DNA of 64,000 nt from JAFARE01 sp963777285 (GTDB lineage: Bacteria > Chloroflexota > Dormibacteria > Aeolococcales > Aeolococcaceae): NCBI GenBank assembly GCA_963777285.1, contig CAVZPR010000001.1, positions 1,116,001 through 1,180,000 of the forward strand. The letters run 5' to 3'. The notes beneath the pieces are model-generated. The model did not search any database. It was not told the origin of the DNA and was given only the letters and a program-made list of their open reading frames with translations. Below are positions 55,352-64,000 of the stretch, piece after piece (position 1 is the first letter of the stretch; every line of letters begins with the position of its first letter). Made by a program: the position numbers and the translations under genes.

Positions 55352-56827
55352 TACGCGCCCTTCTCCTCCTCAGCCGGTTGGTCCGCTTGGTCGTCGCTCG
55401 TCTTGGTGGGCTGGTCCATCTCCTTCGCCTTCGCGACCGCCTCGTCGATCGTGCCCACCATGTAGAACGCGTCCTCGGGCAGGTCGTCGTGCTTGCCGTC
55501 GAGGATCTCGGCGAATCCCCGGATGGTCTCCTTCAGCGCCACGTACTTGCCGTCGCGACCGGTGAACTGCTCGGCCACGAAGAACGGCTGCGAGAGGAAG
55601 TTGCGGATCCGGCGCGCGCGCTGGAAGGTGATCTTCTGGTCCTCGGACAGCTCCTCCTGGCCGAGGATCGCGATGATGTCCTGCAGCTCCTTGTACTCCT
55701 GCAGCACTCGCTTCACGCCCTGCGCCACGCGGTAGTGCTCTTCGCCGACGACGTTGGGATCGAGGATGCGGCTGAACGATTCCAGCGGGTCGACCGCGGG
55801 ATAGATGCCCTGCTCCACGATGGCGCGGCTCAGCGTCACGGTGGCGCCAAGGTGCGCGAAGGTGGTTGACACCGCGGGGTCGGTGAAGTCGTCGGCGGGC
55901 ACGTAGACGGCCTGCACCGACGTGATCGACCCCTTGCGCGTCGACGTGATGCGCTCCTGCAGGTCACCCATCTCCGTCGCCAGGGTCGGCTGGTAGCCGA
56001 CCGCGGACGGCATGCGGCCGAGCAGCGCGGACACTTCCGCGCCGGCCAGCGTGTAGCGAAAGATGTTGTCGATGAAGAGCAGCGTGTCCGATCCCTTCTC
56101 GTCGCGGAACCACTCGGCGATGGTGAGGCCGGTGAGGGCGACGCGGGCGCGCGCGCCGGGCGACTCGTTCATCTGCCCATAGACCAGCGCCGTCTGCTCC
56201 AGCACCTTGGACTCCTGCATCTCACCGTAGAGCTGCGGTGCCCTCGCGCGTGCGCTCGCCGACCCCGGCGAACACCGAGTAGCCGCTGTGCTCGCGCGCG
56301 ATGTTGCGGATCATCTCCATGACGATGACCGTCTTGCCGACCCCGGCGCCGCCGAAGAGGCCGATCTTCGATCCCTTGGAGAACGTGCAGATCAGGTCGA
56401 CGACCTTGATGCCGGTCTCCAGGATCTGCGTCTCGGTGGACTGCTCGGATATGCCCGGCGGCCTGCGGTGGATGGGCAGGTGCTGCTTGCCCTTGAACGC
56501 GCCCTTGCCGTCGATGGGTTCGCCGACGACGTTGAACATGCGTCCCAGCGTCTCCTCACCCACCGGCACCATGATCGGACCGCCGGTGGCGCGCACCTGG
56601 TCGCCGCGGCGCAGCCCTTCGGTGGTGTCCATGGCGATGCAGCGCACCACGCCGTTGCCCAGGTTCTGCTGCACCTCGAGCACCAACCGCCGGTCTTTGC
56701 CGCGGCCGATCTCCAGCGCGTCCCGGATGTCCGGCAGGCGTTCGTCGTGGAACTCGACGTCGACCACGGGGCCGATGACCTGCACCACCGACCCGGTCGC
56801 CTTCTGCTGCTTCTCTGCGACTGCCAT
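55351..56827 (-). CDS. atpD: F0F1 ATP synthase subunit beta, frame interrupted by one base
   Basis: The catalytic beta subunit. The 5' part (from 56827) has ATP synthase features including GLFGGAGVGKTVIVMEM (Walker A) and GERTREGTAALR-stop at 56222. The next frame carries MQESKVLEQTALVYGQMNESPGAR and the rest to 55351, including EWFRDEKGSDTLLFIDNIFRYTLAG. Removing one G after the Thr codon near 56237-56240 gives the conserved EGTQLYGEMQESKV join and about 491 residues. The gene is essential for this operon, so a sequencing or assembly error is more likely than real loss. Confidence 0.93.
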
Positions 56828-56841
56828 GCTGTCGAACTCCT

Positions 56842-57696
56842 TCAGCCTTCGAGCGCCGCGGCGCCGCCGACTATCTCCATCAACTCCGTGGTGATCGTTG
56901 CCTGGCGCACCTTGTTCGCCGTGAGCGTGAGGTCCTGGATGAACTCGGCGGCGTTGTCAGACGCGTTGCGCATCGCCAGCATCCGCGCCGCCTGCTCCGA
57001 CGCACCATTCTCCAGCACCGAGGCGTACACCTGCCCTTCGACGTAGCGGGGCAGCAGCGCATCGAGCACGTCCTTGGGATCCGGTTCGTACTCGAAGTCG
57101 GCGGAGGGCTTCTTCGCGTCCTCCGGTGGCACGACGGGGATCAACCGCAGCATCGTCGCCTGCTGCCGTCCCGCGCTGATGAACTTGGCGAACACGATGT
57201 CCACCTGGTCGGCGTCGCCCTTCTCGTACTGCTCCAGCGCCACGCGGGCGGCGGGCAGCACGTCCGCCATGCGCGGCCGGTCGCCGATCTCGCTGCGGTC
57301 GGCGATGAGGTCCTTGCGCAGCCGGCGCATGATGTCGCGCCCTTTGCGCCCGATCGTGACCACCGATGCAGGCACGCCGGACTCGTTCATCTCCCGCAGT
57401 GCGAGCCGTACGTTGTTGCTGTTCAGCGCGCCGCACAGGCCGCGATCCGCGGTGACCAGGATGACGACGCGACGCTTGACGTCACGCCGCTGCATGTAGG
57501 GGTGCTCGTACTCCGGCGTGCGCTTCATGAGCTCGGCGATCACCGATCGAATCTCGTCCGCGTACGGTCGCGCATTCATCACCCGCTCCTGCGCCCGCCG
57601 CATGCGTGCCGCGGCGACGAGCTCCATCGCCTTGGTGATCTTCTGCGTGTTCTGCACCGACCGGATGCGCCGGCGCAGATCACGCAGCGACGGCAT
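56842..57696 (-). CDS. atpG: F0F1 ATP synthase subunit gamma
   Basis: The rotating gamma stalk, 284 residues. N-terminal LRRRIRSVQNTQKITKAMELVAAARMRRA and C-terminal MRNASDNAAEFIQDLTLTANKVRQATITTELMEIVGGA are strong family hallmarks. It is separated from atpA by a 237-base insertion-like element and from atpD by 14 bases. Confidence 0.96.
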   Translation of the reverse strand: MPSLRDLRRRIRSVQNTQKITKAMELVAAARMRRAQERVMNARPYADEIRSVIAELMKRTPEYEHPYMQRRDVKRRVVILVTADRGLCGALNSNNVRLALREMNESGVPASVVTIGRKGRDIMRRLRKDLIADRSEIGDRPRMADVLPAARVALEQYEKGDADQVDIVFAKFISAGRQQATMLRLIPVVPPEDAKKPSADFEYEPDPKDVLDALLPRYVEGQVYASVLENGASEQAARMLAMRNASDNAAEFIQDLTLTANKVRQATITTELMEIVGGAAALEG

Positions 57697-57714
57697 CGAC
57701 GCCTCGAGTGGCGG

Positions 57715-57928
57715 GGGGCGCGGCCTCGTAGCGACCTTCCCGCAGGCCGTATGGTCCGTCGGCGGAGGTGTCCCCCGCCCGGCGCGGGAGCCTCTCGGAC
57801 GCGAGCCGGGCTGAGGCGGGCGGCGCGGCCTCGTGGCGACCTTTCCGCAGGCCGAGCGGTCCCTCGGCCGAGGCAGAGCGCGACACGCCGAAGGCGTGTC
57901 GACGCGTGTCGCTCAGAGGCCGCGCCCC
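57715..57928. mobile_element. Putative miniature inverted-repeat element between atpA and atpG
   Basis: A 214-base unit with perfect 13-bp terminal inverted repeats GGGGCGCGGCCTC (57715-57727) and GAGGCCGCGCCCC (57916-57928). Inside are two 51-base direct repeats (57718-57768 and 57823-57873, about 84 percent identical by eye) and an 8-bp hairpin GACACGCC-GAA-GGCGTGTC (57882-57900). It fills almost the whole gap between atpA and atpG, which are normally a few bases apart. It has no transposase and looks like a non-autonomous MITE/REP-type element. Confidence 0.6.
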
Positions 57929-57933
57929 CTGCC

Positions 57934-59457
<1,524 letters not shown>

Positions 59458-59482
59458 GCTCTGGTGCTTCCTCTCTCGGATG

Positions 59483-60013
59483 TCAGGCGAGCGCCGCCTG
59501 GAGTTGCTGCAGGTGCGTGCGCACGCTGTCGTCGATGACCCGGTCGCCGATGTGGATCACCAGCCCGCCCACGATCGAGGGATCGGTGCGCACGGTCGTC
59601 TCGACGGAGCGACCCAGGCGCCGCGCCAGCGCGGCGGCGATCTCGCGCTCCGCGGCGCGGTCCACGGGCACCGCCGTCACCACGTCGGCGCGCACCACCC
59701 CGGCCTCGCGGTCGGCCAGCGCGTCGACGTGCGTCAGGATCTGGGGCAGCAGGTCGGTACGGCGCCGCTCGATGAGCAGGCGCGCCAGGTTCATCGCGGG
59801 CTGGGGCATGCCGCGCAGCAGATCGAGACCGAGCTTGGTGCGCTCCGCGAGCGCCAGCTTGGGATTGACCAATGCCACGGCGACGCCGGGCGCCGTCAGC
59901 GCTGCCGTCGTCTCGGCCAGCGCTTGACGCCACCCGGGAATGTCCTTCGCCTCGCGGCCCAGCGCGAAGTACGCCTCCGCGTAGCGCCGCGCCACGCTGC
60001 TGGTCAGCGCCAC
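59483..60013 (-). CDS. atpH: F0F1 ATP synthase subunit delta
   Basis: The peripheral-stalk delta subunit, 176 residues. SSVARRYAEAYFALGRE at the N terminus and the C-terminal IVGGLVIHIGDRVIDDSVRTHLQQLQAAL are characteristic. The gene starts one base after the atpF stop. Confidence 0.94.
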   Translation of the reverse strand: MALTSSVARRYAEAYFALGREAKDIPGWRQALAETTAALTAPGVAVALVNPKLALAERTKLGLDLLRGMPQPAMNLARLLIERRRTDLLPQILTHVDALADREAGVVRADVVTAVPVDRAAEREIAAALARRLGRSVETTVRTDPSIVGGLVIHIGDRVIDDSVRTHLQQLQAALA

Positions 60014-60014
60014 C

Positions 60015-60548
60015 TCATGCCCTTCCCGCCGGCGCGTCTTCGTCCGCGGTCACCTTGGCCAGCGCGTCGTCTATGAGGCGCTGGTGCGCCTTGGGGTCGA
60101 GCGCCTCGCCGATCACCCGTCCGGCGACGGTGACCACCAGCGTGCTCACCTCGTTGCGCAGCTCATTGATCGCGCGGTCGCGCTCGGCGCCGATCTCGGC
60201 AGCGGCGCGCTGCAGCAGCGCCTCCGCCTCGCCCCGCGCCCTGACGCGCACGTCCTCCGCTTCGACGACGGCGTCGCGGTGAGCCCGCGCGATGATCTCG
60301 CGCGCCTGCTCGCGCGCCTCGTTCAGCGTCTGCTCCACCTGCTCCTGCACGGAGGCGAGCCGTCGCTCCGCCTCCTCCGCCGCGCGCACGCCCGCCTCGA
60401 TCTTGTTCTGCCGCTCTTCAGCCGCCGCGATGATCCGCGGGTAGACCCAGCGGGCCAGGACCGCGAGCATGACGACGAAGGCGATGATCTCGACCACGAA
60501 CGTGGTGTTGATCTCGAGGAGGCTCGCGTCGGCGAGGGGCGGTCTCAT
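60015..60548 (-). CDS. atpF: F0F1 ATP synthase subunit b
   Basis: Peripheral stalk subunit, 177 residues: an N-terminal membrane helix (INTTFVVEIIAFVVMLAVLARWVYPRI) followed by a long charged coiled coil rich in Glu, Arg and Ala (AGVRAAEEAERRLASVQEQVEQTLNEAREQAREII). It overlaps atpE by four bases. Confidence 0.94.
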   Translation of the reverse strand: MRPPLADASLLEINTTFVVEIIAFVVMLAVLARWVYPRIIAAAEERQNKIEAGVRAAEEAERRLASVQEQVEQTLNEAREQAREIIARAHRDAVVEAEDVRVRARGEAEALLQRAAAEIGAERDRAINELRNEVSTLVVTVAGRVIGEALDPKAHQRLIDDALAKVTADEDAPAGRA

Positions 60549-60796
60549 CCAGGGATGTTGGCGTCGCCGATGAGAATGAAGACGAAGACCAGGTTGATGA
60601 AGTACATCGCCTCGACCAGGCCGATGATGAGGAACATGGTCACGCGCAGCGCCCCGGCTGCCTCAGGCTGGCGCGCCTGACCCTGGATCGTCGCGTTGCC
60701 CGCGAGGCCGTCGCCGACGGCTGCGCCGATGGCGCCGCCACCGAGCGCGATGCCCGCGCCGATCAGCGCTCCGGCCAGGGCGATTGCGTGGTTCAT
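60545..60796 (-). CDS. atpE: F0F1 ATP synthase subunit c
   Basis: Ring-forming proteolipid, 83 residues with two membrane helices joined by the polar loop ARQPEAAG. The ion-binding carboxylate is Glu62 in GLVEAMYFI; the neighbouring residues are not the Ser/Thr of sodium-type subunits, so proton coupling is likely. Helix 1 carries an extra acidic residue, Asp29 in AAVGDGLAG, at the position of Ile28 in E. coli and Gln32 in sodium-type c subunits, beside Glu62 in the folded hairpin. Confidence 0.95.
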   Translation of the reverse strand: MNHAIALAGALIGAGIALGGGAIGAAVGDGLAGNATIQGQARQPEAAGALRVTMFLIIGLVEAMYFINLVFVFILIGDANIPG

Positions 60797-60806
60797 GGGT
60801 ACCTCC

Positions 60807-61613
60807 TTACGCCCGGGCGGCCGCCGGGGCGGTGTGATGCGCTTCCTCTTCCAATCCTTCGCGCGCCATGCCGAAGTAGATGATCGTCAGCAGCATGAAG
60901 ATGAACGCCTGGATCGTCCCGATGAAGAAGACGTCGAAGAGCTTCCAGATGGTGACCGGGAGCCACGACAGGAAGATGGGCAGAGCGGCCAGCAGCTCGA
61001 CCATCACCAGACCGGCGAAGATGTTGCCGAACAACCGGAGAGACAGGGTGATCGGCTTCACCACCTCTTCGATGATGTTCAGCGGGATGAACACCGCGCG
61101 GACGCCCCAGTTGAACTCGAACGGCTTGGTGAAGCGTCGAAAGTAGCCGCGGACGCCGAGCACCCTGAAGCTGTACGCCTGGACCACGAGGATGACGACG
61201 ATGGCCATCGCCAGCGTCTGGTTCAGGTCCGCGTTCGCGGGTTGCACCGGGCGGGTCAGGGGGAAGGCGTCGATCCAGTTGGCGACGAGGATGTAGAAGC
61301 CGATCGTCGCGGCGATGGGGATGATGAACGTCGCCCCCTCGTCGACCGATTCTTTGATCAGGTCCTTGATGTACGCGAGGAAGAACTCGAGCAGCATCTG
61401 CAGCTTGCCGGGCCGGCCGCGACGCAGGCGGTACGCGATGCCGAAGCCGAGCGCCAGCGTGATCGCGATCGCCACCGCCGAGCTGATGAGCGTGTCCTGG
61501 TTCAGGTCGCAGGGCGCGATCGGGATCGGGTTCTGGATGAGGGGCGCCCCGCTGCAGATCTGGATCGTGGGCTGTGTGACGGACGGGCTCGTGTCCGCGA
61601 GCAGCGCGATCAT
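60807..61613 (-). CDS. atpB: F0F1 ATP synthase subunit a
   Basis: Membrane stator of the proton path, 268 residues and about six helices. The ATG at 61613, overlapping the atpI stop as ATGA, is chosen; a longer frame upstream is a shadow of atpI. The essential Arg lies in ITLSLRLFGNIFAGLVMVELL, and IQAFIFMLLTIIYFGMA is the typical last helix. Confidence 0.94.
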   Translation of the reverse strand: MIALLADTSPSVTQPTIQICSGAPLIQNPIPIAPCDLNQDTLISSAVAIAITLALGFGIAYRLRRGRPGKLQMLLEFFLAYIKDLIKESVDEGATFIIPIAATIGFYILVANWIDAFPLTRPVQPANADLNQTLAMAIVVILVVQAYSFRVLGVRGYFRRFTKPFEFNWGVRAVFIPLNIIEEVVKPITLSLRLFGNIFAGLVMVELLAALPIFLSWLPVTIWKLFDVFFIGTIQAFIFMLLTIIYFGMAREGLEEEAHHTAPAAARA

Positions 61614-61972
61614 CGCCGGATCATCTGCCCCGCCGCGGAAGCGGCGAGGATCAGCTGCGCGACGGCGACACCCAGCACCACGGTCCAGGCTCGGGAGAAG
61701 CCCAGCAGCAGCGCCGCGGCCAGCGCCGCCGCGGTGAGCACCACGATGCGGAGCAGGCTCGTGGCCACGAAGGGCACGCCGACGCGGATCAGACGTTCCA
61801 CCGCGTAGCCGTTGCCGGCGCCGATGAGCAGTCCGGCGCAGATGCCGATGCCCAGCCACGCGTGCCCGGAAACAGGCCCCACCAGCGCCGCCGCGCACGC
61901 CAGTCCGAGGCACACCACGAGTGCCACACGCAGCACGCGCGCAGGCTGATTTGCAGTGGGATCCGAGATCAC
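61610..61972 (-). CDS. atpI: ATP synthase subunit I (AtpI-like)
   Basis: A small accessory membrane protein that helps assemble the c-ring. From GTG at 61972 it has 120 residues and four hydrophobic helices (VLRVALVVCLGLACAAALVGPV, WLGIGICAGLLIGAGNGYAVERLI and two more). It overlaps atpZ by four bases (GTGA) and atpB by four. The larger frames across this region are shadows. Confidence 0.75.
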   Translation of the reverse strand: MISDPTANQPARVLRVALVVCLGLACAAALVGPVSGHAWLGIGICAGLLIGAGNGYAVERLIRVGVPFVATSLLRIVVLTAAALAAALLLGFSRAWTVVLGVAVAQLILAASAAGQMIRR

Positions 61973-62196
61973 AAGTAGCGTTTGAGCCTCACATAGAACG
62001 CAAAACCGGCGGCAACGATACCAAGGAGGAGACCGGGCACGACCCCCGCCAATGGGGCGCCGAAATGCGTTCCCAACAACAACCCCGCGATCAGCGGCAC
62101 CACCAATGCAACCGCGGCAACCAGTCCCAGTCCCAATGCCTCTGCAGTGCTGGGGCCGGCGGCCGCCGGGCGCGGATTCCCGCTCGGTCGCGACAT
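61969..62196 (-). CDS. atpZ: AtpZ/AtpI family membrane protein
   Basis: A 75-residue two-helix protein at the head of the ATP synthase operon: ALGLGLVAAVALVVPLIAGLLLGTHFG and PGLLLGIVAAGFAFYVRLKRYL. The GxxLD/H position and position in the operon match AtpZ/ATP-synthase Gene 1-type proteins, which aid assembly or magnesium handling. It lies 14 bases after the wecA-like gene. Confidence 0.7.
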   Translation of the reverse strand: MSRPSGNPRPAAAGPSTAEALGLGLVAAVALVVPLIAGLLLGTHFGAPLAGVVPGLLLGIVAAGFAFYVRLKRYL

Positions 62197-62210
62197 CGGC
62201 TGAGTGTGGC

Positions 62211-63359
62211 TCAGTCGGCCTCCCCGCGATGGCCCATGTGCGAGGGCAGCGGGCGCCGCCCCTCAACCACGACGAAGCCCTCGTCGTCGATGCTCGCGGG
62301 CCGCGTCGCGGCGCGGCGGCGGTTGCGCCACAGGACCGCGACCAGGGCCACCACCAGCAGCCCCAGGGCGATGTCCAGGATCTTGCGGTGGCCGTAGATC
62401 GAAAGCGCGATGCAGCCCAGGATCGCGGTGGCCAGATAGAAGGTGAGGGCGGTCTCGGCGGGCGACATGCCGCGGGCCAGCAGGCGGTGGTGCAGGTGGC
62501 CGGCGTCGGGCTGGGCCATGCTGCGTCCGGCACGCTTGCGCCGCACCATGGCGAACGCCGTGTCCCCGATGGGCAGGGCCAGGGCGATGAGCGGCACCAG
62601 CAGCGAGAGGCCGACGACGATCTTGGCGACACCCAGGATGGTGATCACCGCCAGCGCCACCCCCAGAAAGTGGCTGCCGGCGTCGCCCATGAACACCCTG
62701 GCCGGGGGCAGGTTGAACACCAGGAAGCCGAGGCAGCAGCCCATCAGGGCGCCGCTCATGACGATGACCCCGGATTGCAGGTCGCCGGGCGCCTGCACGC
62801 GGTTGATCGCGGCCAGCAGGCAGACCCCCGCGACGATCGCGATCACCCCGGCGGCGACGCCGTCGGCGCCGTCGAGGAAGTTGACGGAGACCTGCATGCC
62901 CAGCACCCAGGCCACGGTCACCGGGGCGGCCAGCCAGCCCAGCTGGAAGACGGTGGTGTGGTGCACACCCGGGATCGCCAGGAAGGTGATGGTGACGCCC
63001 AGCACCGCGACCAGGACGCCGGCGCCGACCTCGATCGCCAGCTTGCTGCGCCAGGAGAGGTCGAAGATGTCGTCGATCGCCATCGCCAGGGTGATGGCGC
63101 CGGTCACCGCCACCGTCTGCCAGCGGTAGGTGATCGACCCGCCGAAGATGGCCACCGCGACGGCGAACCCGACGAACATCGCGATCCCGCCCAGCCGCGG
63201 CGTGGGCTGAGGATGGATGTGGCGCTCGGCATCCGGTTCGGCCACCGCCCCCGCGCGACGCGCCAGCAGGATGGACAGCGGGACGGCGGCGATGCAGCTG
63301 GCGCTGGCCACCAGGAACGGCGCGACGGCCGGCAGCCACGGGCTCGAGGTCGCGATCAC
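62211..63359 (-). CDS. Undecaprenyl-phosphate GlcNAc-1-phosphate transferase (MraY/WecA/TagO family)
   Basis: An integral membrane enzyme that loads GlcNAc-1-phosphate (or a similar sugar) on undecaprenyl phosphate, starting synthesis of wall teichoic acids or other surface polymers. About ten helices are seen. Family signatures: PTPRLGGIAMFVGF, AIDDIFDLSWRSKL (DD metal site), NFLDGADGVAAG, VFMGDAGSHFLG and HLHHRLLARGMS, the HIHHR-type motif of WecA/TagO rather than MraY. It overlaps glyA by four bases. Confidence 0.93.
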   Translation of the reverse strand: MIATSSPWLPAVAPFLVASASCIAAVPLSILLARRAGAVAEPDAERHIHPQPTPRLGGIAMFVGFAVAVAIFGGSITYRWQTVAVTGAITLAMAIDDIFDLSWRSKLAIEVGAGVLVAVLGVTITFLAIPGVHHTTVFQLGWLAAPVTVAWVLGMQVSVNFLDGADGVAAGVIAIVAGVCLLAAINRVQAPGDLQSGVIVMSGALMGCCLGFLVFNLPPARVFMGDAGSHFLGVALAVITILGVAKIVVGLSLLVPLIALALPIGDTAFAMVRRKRAGRSMAQPDAGHLHHRLLARGMSPAETALTFYLATAILGCIALSIYGHRKILDIALGLLVVALVAVLWRNRRRAATRPASIDDEGFVVVEGRRPLPSHMGHRGEAD

Positions 63360-64000
63360 GACGTGCGGTACGGCAGGGGGAACCGCCGGCAGAGCGCCAA
63401 GCTGCGCTCGCGCACCTCGGCACGCAGGGCAGGATCGTCGACGCCGCCGAGCATGCGCACCACCAGGTCGGCGATCTCGCGCATCTCAGGCTCAGCCATG
63501 CCTCGCGAGGTCACGGACGGCGTGCCCAGGCGGATGCCGTTGGGGTTGAAGGGGGTGCCGCCATGGCCGGGGAAGGTGTTGGCGTTGACGGTGATGCCTG
63601 CTTCGTCGAAGCGCGCCTGCGCGGCGCGGCCGCGGACGCCGTAGGGACGCAGGTCGAGGACCATGAGGTGGTTGTCGGTGCCGCCGGTGGTGAGCACGGC
63701 GCCGCGGTCCATCAGCTCGGCGGCGAGCGCCTTCGCATTGGCCACGATCTGCCGTCCGTAGTCGCGGAACTCTGGCTGCATGCACTGCTTGAACATGACC
63801 GCCTTTGCGGTCATGCCGTGCGGATGCGGACCACCCTGCACACCCGGGCACACGGACTTGTCGATCGCGTCTGAGTACTGCGCGCGGCAGAGGATGAGTC
63901 CGCCCCAAGGTCCTCGCATCGTCTTGTGCGTCGTGAGCGTGACGAAGTCGGCGTGCGGCACGGGGCTGGGATGCACGCCGGCTGCGACCAGGCCTGCGAA
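63356..64000 (-). CDS. glyA: Serine hydroxymethyltransferase, C-terminal part (cut by window edge)
   Basis: Converts serine to glycine while charging tetrahydrofolate, using PLP. Present are about 214 C-terminal residues. The PLP lysine lies in VTLTTHKTMRGPWGGLILC, and FPGHGGTPFNPNGIRLGTPSVTSRGM is the typical folate-side segment. The coding frame continues past the right edge of the window. Its stop overlaps the wecA-like gene start by four bases. Confidence 0.94.
   Translation of the reverse strand, partial: FAGLVAAGVHPSPVPHADFVTLTTHKTMRGPWGGLILCRAQYSDAIDKSVCPGVQGGPHPHGMTAKAVMFKQCMQPEFRDYGRQIVANAKALAAELMDRGAVLTTGGTDNHLMVLDLRPYGVRGRAAQARFDEAGITVNANTFPGHGGTPFNPNGIRLGTPSVTSRGMAEPEMREIADLVVRMLGGVDDPALRAEVRERSLALCRRFPLPYRTS

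Overview
The window is GC-rich, gene-dense DNA of a single-membrane bacterium, most likely a soil Chloroflexota or Dormibacterota-type organism. This rests on gene content and style (perfect CIRCE-controlled groESL, atpZ-atpI before a complete F-ATPase operon, mreB and murA without LPS genes, class I aldolase, many GTG starts and 4-base overlaps); no rRNA or tRNA is present to confirm it. I could not find any rRNA, tRNA, CRISPR array, integrase or transposase gene.

Region 1 (1-14.4 kb) is housekeeping, almost all on the minus strand: the 5' end of alr, groS-groL, the tRNA t6A genes tsaE-tsaB-tsaD with rimI and thiL, then argF-cdaA-cdaR-glmS and an AcpS-NnrD fusion. Plus-strand islands are a secreted CHAP hydrolase and a GT9 glycosyltransferase.

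Region 2 (14.4-24.6 kb) holds signalling and secreted proteins: a propeptide-less sedolisin, an OmpR-type two-component pair followed by a secreted lactonase-like propeller, a GAF-GGDEF-EAL protein, a flavoprotein monooxygenase broken by one base, and a PIG-L deacetylase.

Region 3 (24.6-31.2 kb) is a detoxification island. arsR-arsM (minus) and an aquaporin-arsC pair (plus) diverge from overlapping promoters that share one palindrome. A 17-residue peptide with seven cysteines overlaps the arsM stop and sits directly before a strong terminator. Beside it are an aldo/keto reductase-kinase-HAD-like fusion and a TetR-controlled MFS exporter; the tetR frame is broken.

Region 4 (31.2-45.6 kb) is accessory: exported proteins (propeller/Asp-box types), glycosyltransferase, O-antigen-ligase-like protein, a VOC protein, a VapC toxin remnant, and a segment of small membrane proteins bounded by a 19-bp direct repeat, one copy of which forms the 3' end of mreB.

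Region 5 (45.6-64 kb) returns to core functions: murA-mreB, aldolase, a TrkA-type channel, and a long minus-strand run glyA-wecA-atpZIBEFHAGDC-phosphotransferase-acyl-CoA dehydrogenase-thioesterase. A 214-bp element with 13-bp terminal inverted repeats lies between atpA and atpG. Four genes (atpD, the monooxygenase, tetR, an alpha/beta hydrolase) each carry what looks like one extra base; because atpD is among them, assembly error is the likeliest cause.
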